This document shows positions 3,186 to 5,993 of a stretch of 5,993 nt of DNA, piece by piece (position 1 is the first letter of the stretch; the number at the start of each line of letters is the position of its first letter). Below the pieces are notes generated by a model, which saw only the letters and a program-made list of their open reading frames with translations, was not told the DNA's origin and made no database searches. The position numbers and the translations under genes were made by a program. The stretch comes from an uncultured Eubacteriaceae bacterium (GTDB lineage: Bacteria > Bacillota > Clostridia > Eubacteriales > Eubacteriaceae): positions 1 to 5,993 of the forward strand of contig CANQOZ010000073.1 in NCBI GenBank assembly GCA_947625585.1, in the 5' to 3' direction.

Positions 3186-5897
3186 TTATCCAACAGCATA
3201 AAATGCTACTTGTTCATCATTCCAACCACCATTAACAAGAGCTCTATATTCACTTTCATCTGTTGTTAAATGATGTCTCTTAATTCCTTCATGATAAACA
3301 CGATAGATTGGTTTATCTCCACCAGAATAGAAAAGTGGTTTTTCTTGATTATCAACTGTCCATCCAGCATTCTTAAGAGCATTTACTTCAGATAAATCTT
3401 TTGTATATAGGTGTTCTCTTACAGCTTCGTTGTAGAGACGATAAACTGGATCACCACTATCAGGAGAAATCCAACTATTTTCTGATTCGTCTTTCCAACC
3501 ACCTGAACTTACAAGAGCTTGAGCTTCACTAGCATCTGTTGTATATAGATGTTCTTGATTAGCTTCATTGTACAAACGATAGATCTTACCAGGTTGTTCT
3601 GGTTGAACTGTTTGTTCAGGATTTTCAGGAGTTCCTGGATTTTCTGGTTGTGGTTGATCAGGGTTAGCATCGCTCTGAGATGGAGTATCTGGAGCAGGTT
3701 GTACTATTCCTGGGCTACTAACCTGATGTTGAGTATCTTCTGCTATAGCTTTTACTGAAATCTGACATTCTGCTGTTTTTTGTCCATCTTCTGTAACAAC
3801 AGAAACTGTAGCAGTACCAGCACCAACACCAACAACAACTCCGTCTGAACTTACTTTTAGAATTTGGTCGTTAGACGAAAACCATTTAACAGCTTTATCA
3901 GTAGCATCTGATGGAGAAATTGTTTGATTTAGAGGTAAACTATCTCCTACTTGAATTGAACCACTTGTTTGGTTTAACTTAACTCCGGTAACACTAACTT
4001 TATGGTTTTTTACTACTTCTTCAACTGTTACAGTACATTGAGCAGTTTTTTGACCATCATCAGTTGTTACTTTAATTACTGTACTACCTTTTTTGATTGC
4101 AGTTACTTTACCGGCACTAACCGTAGCGACTTCTGGTTTTGAAGATTCCCATTTAACAGCTTTATCAGTTGCATCAGCTGGAGTAAATGTGTCTTTCAAG
4201 ATAAAGCTATCTCCTTCTTTTAAAGTTTTAGAAGAAGCATCTAGTGAGACATTTGATACTCTCTTAACTTCTGTTTTTGGCATATTTACTGTAATTGTAC
4301 ATTTACCGGTTACTCCGGTTGGTGTTTTAGCAGTAATAATAGCATTGCCTGGTTTATGAGCTGTTACTTTCCCTTGATTAACAACAGCTACTTCCTGATT
4401 ACTTGAACTCCATTCAACAGCTTGTACAGTACCTGCTGGTTCAACTGTTGCAGCAATAATAACTTCTTCACCAACAGTAAGTATCTTATTATTAATTGAA
4501 AGTAATACATTTGTTGGCGCAGCAACATAGTCAGTTTTCTTAACATCAACAATTGTATGAGCACTAACACCATTAGAAGCTGTTGCCGTAATTAGGGCTT
4601 CTCCAGGTCCTTGAGCTGTTATATTTCCACTTGAATCTACAGAAACTACATTTGATGCTGATGATCCCCAGGAAACTGTTCTATTAGTAGCATTAGCTGG
4701 TTCGATTGTTTCAGTAATCTTTTTAACTTCACCTTTTTCCATTGTAATAGCATTTGGTGTAAGTTTAATACTTTTAACAGCTATATCTTTTGAAGTTTGT
4801 CCTGTTACAGTAACTTGACAATCAGCAGAAATAGTTTTTGGTGCTGCCTGTATGACAGCTAAACCGTTAGCTGAATTTTCAACCCTAGCTGTTGCTGTTA
4901 TCTTTGCTGTTCCAGCAGAGATTCCAGTTACATTACCATTATTATCAACTTTTGCTATATTTGGAGCTGAGCTACTCCAATTTAGTGTTACAGGAGTAGC
5001 AACTTTACTGGTTACAGTTGCATCTAGTGAGAATGACCCACCTGTTGAAATGGTTTCAGAACTTCTATTTAATATGATCTTTATATCTTCATTATAGCGA
5101 GAGATCATTATAACCTGACAAGTAGCTACCTGATTGTCACATTCAGCTGTTATTGTAATAATAGGAATAGCAATCGTAAAATTAGTCGGTGTAACTACAC
5201 AGGTATTTGGGCCAGTTGATTGAACTTCAATTCCAGGGCTGTCGTCATACCAGTGAACAGTTTTACCACTAATACCAGCAGGTTGTAAATTAGCTGTTAG
5301 TGTAGCTGATGCAGGAAACCAGCTTCCATCCGGTTCATGGCCAAAATAAAGTGAATTTTTATTTAATGTAATTCCAGTAACAGCTTGGTTAGCTGGTTGA
5401 ACTGGATTCTTACCATTTGCCTTAATATTTACAGAAAACTGAGCATCTCTATAGGTTAAATAATAAAATAGGGTTTGACCGTCTTCTACAGTAACCAGTC
5501 GAGAAGAAACTGACGGATCCTTTGCCTTAGCTCTAATAACAGCCGTCCCGTCTCCTCCAGTTGGAGTTAATCGACCATTTTGATCAATATGAGCTGGTCC
5601 TGAAACTGACCATTCGACACCAGAAGAAGATCCACCAGCTATCATTTGAACATCTGCTGTATACGTTTCTACTTCGTTGTCATACATTACTCCAGCACCA
5701 GAAATTCTAACTTGATCAACACGATTTGGATATTGATTTATAAGATCATTATTCCATTGTTCAACTTCTTCTTTGTTATAAACTTCTGATCCATCTTCAT
5801 TTCTATATGGTTGCGGTTCAGCGAATGCTGTTGCACCAGTTACACATAAAATAGAGAATAGAATCAGAATTGTAACAAAAAACTTTTTGATTTTCAC
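3186..5897 (-). CDS. Secreted multidomain protein: Ig-like (Big) domains and three DUF5648 repeats
   Basis: A 903-aa exported protein, probably at the cell surface or released. Residues 1-26 are a classic Sec signal peptide: K-I-K-K, a hydrophobic core, then cleavage after AFA before EPQ. About seven Ig-like domains follow, at roughly 62-160, 173-266, 271-366, 372-453, 459-538, 544-626 and 632-717. Most of them show the Big_2 pattern of W-S-S, V-D/S-x-x-G-x-V/I-T and G-x-A-x-I-T-A, ending in a Cys-containing last strand such as CTVTV. A Pro/Gln/Glu-rich linker (about 727-770) leads to three DUF5648 repeats (772-903) built on YRLYN, EHLYT, D-x-S-E and GW. Big domains usually act as rigid spacers, and DUF5648 is a terminal module of unknown ligand, often on cell-surface or cell-wall enzymes. 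There is no LPXTG motif, catalytic domain or C-terminal membrane helix. The start is the GTG at 5897, with AAAGGGA 7 nt upstream; an in-frame GTG at 5930 would add 11 charged residues before the signal peptide and has no such site. It is a single gene ending in the terminator at 3117-3156. Confidence 0.85.
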   Translation of the reverse strand: MKIKKFFVTILILFSILCVTGATAFAEPQPYRNEDGSEVYNKEEVEQWNNDLINQYPNRVDQVRISGAGVMYDNEVETYTADVQMIAGGSSSGVEWSVSGPAHIDQNGRLTPTGGDGTAVIRAKAKDPSVSSRLVTVEDGQTLFYYLTYRDAQFSVNIKANGKNPVQPANQAVTGITLNKNSLYFGHEPDGSWFPASATLTANLQPAGISGKTVHWYDDSPGIEVQSTGPNTCVVTPTNFTIAIPIITITAECDNQVATCQVIMISRYNEDIKIILNRSSETISTGGSFSLDATVTSKVATPVTLNWSSSAPNIAKVDNNGNVTGISAGTAKITATARVENSANGLAVIQAAPKTISADCQVTVTGQTSKDIAVKSIKLTPNAITMEKGEVKKITETIEPANATNRTVSWGSSASNVVSVDSSGNITAQGPGEALITATASNGVSAHTIVDVKKTDYVAAPTNVLLSINNKILTVGEEVIIAATVEPAGTVQAVEWSSSNQEVAVVNQGKVTAHKPGNAIITAKTPTGVTGKCTITVNMPKTEVKRVSNVSLDASSKTLKEGDSFILKDTFTPADATDKAVKWESSKPEVATVSAGKVTAIKKGSTVIKVTTDDGQKTAQCTVTVEEVVKNHKVSVTGVKLNQTSGSIQVGDSLPLNQTISPSDATDKAVKWFSSNDQILKVSSDGVVVGVGAGTATVSVVTEDGQKTAECQISVKAIAEDTQHQVSSPGIVQPAPDTPSQSDANPDQPQPENPGTPENPEQTVQPEQPGKIYRLYNEANQEHLYTTDASEAQALVSSGGWKDESENSWISPDSGDPVYRLYNEAVREHLYTKDLSEVNALKNAGWTVDNQEKPLFYSGGDKPIYRVYHEGIKRHHLTTDESEYRALVNGGWNDEQVAFYAVG
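3189..3584 (-). repeat. Three tandem DUF5648 repeats at the C-terminus
   Basis: Protein residues 772-818, 819-864 and 865-903 each contain an aromatic Y-R-x-Y-[NH]-E opening, then H-[LH]-[YL]-T-x-[DS]-x-[SE]-E and a closing GW. The first two copies share RLYNEA and EHLYT; the third is more diverged (RVYHEG, RHHLTT). The regular Tyr/Trp/His placement would suit a ligand-binding surface, which is an inference from composition only. Confidence 0.75.
3747..5714 (-). repeat. Array of about seven Ig-like domains
   Basis: The protein segment at residues 62-717 consists of units of 80-100 residues with an Ig-like beta-sandwich pattern. The first three are the most diverged, and the last four match Big_2 best. 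Units six and seven share DATDKAVKW and DGQKTA. The matching DNA contains a 21-bp exact repeat at 3882-3902 and 4149-4169, which points to a fairly recent duplication or gene conversion between them. Confidence 0.75.
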
Positions 5898-5913
5898 AAT
5901 CTTTTCCCTTTCT
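5898..5913 (-). promoter_or_regulatory. Ribosome binding site that sets the GTG start of the secreted protein
   Basis: Read on the minus strand, AGAAAGGGA (5913-5905) is followed by a 7-nt spacer and the GTG at 5897. The next codons encode the basic start of the signal peptide. This spacing supports 5897 over the in-frame GTG at 5930. The upstream DNA to the window end is AT-rich and holds several possible -10 boxes (for example TAATAAT within TGTAATAATC), but I cannot choose a promoter. Confidence 0.65.
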
Positions 5914-5993
5914 ATTAAAAATGATCGCACCTAAGATGTATTGAGTGATTATTACAATCAAATTATTTTATAAAACAACAATTTTGAATAATA

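Noticed and set aside
3549..5097. Open frames antisense to or out of frame with the secreted-protein gene (3549-3758, 4093-4359 and 4852-5097 plus; 4388-4573 minus)
   Set aside because: They are shadows of the repetitive Ig-like coding sequence; their low-complexity translations and lack of start signals argue against them.

Overview
The window is AT-rich DNA that most likely comes from a low-GC Gram-positive bacterium (Firmicutes; Lactobacillales is a reasonable guess). The support is indirect: promoters with TTGACA/TATAAT-like boxes, A/G-rich ribosome binding sites, a cre-like (CcpA) site matching the Firmicutes consensus, a Gram-positive type secreted protein with bacterial Ig-like domains and DUF5648 repeats, and a DUF3737 protein. 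I cannot name the species.

Layout. Positions 1-35 are a perfect inverted repeat followed by a T-rich stretch, probably a terminator for something left of the window. Positions 36-393 hold no gene. On the minus strand, 1248-394 is a two-gene operon that I read as an RnlA/RnlB-type toxin-antitoxin pair. The toxin (161 aa) is only the HEPN ribonuclease domain of RnlA, with all four active-site positions present, and the antitoxin (122 aa) starts on the base after the toxin stop codon. A good sigma-A type promoter lies just upstream. Divergent from it, at 1476-2333 on the plus strand, is a stand-alone gene for a DUF3737 protein, a predicted cytoplasmic right-handed beta-helix of unknown role. Positions 2334-3126 carry no convincing gene, but they contain palindromes, hairpins, an orphan Shine-Dalgarno sequence, and a promoter overlapped by a cre-like operator. 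On the minus strand, 5897-3186 encodes a 903-aa secreted protein: signal peptide, about seven Ig-like (Big) domains, a Pro/Gln/Glu linker and three C-terminal DUF5648 repeats. It ends in a strong intrinsic terminator.

How the parts relate. Only rnlA and rnlB clearly work together, as toxin and antitoxin; the family is known for RNA cleavage and phage defence in E. coli. The DUF3737 gene and the secreted Ig-like protein each look like independent single-gene units. The most unusual items are the HEPN-only form of RnlA and the cre/promoter/hairpin arrangement at 3013-3156, which could produce a short RNA converging on the terminator of the secreted-protein gene.
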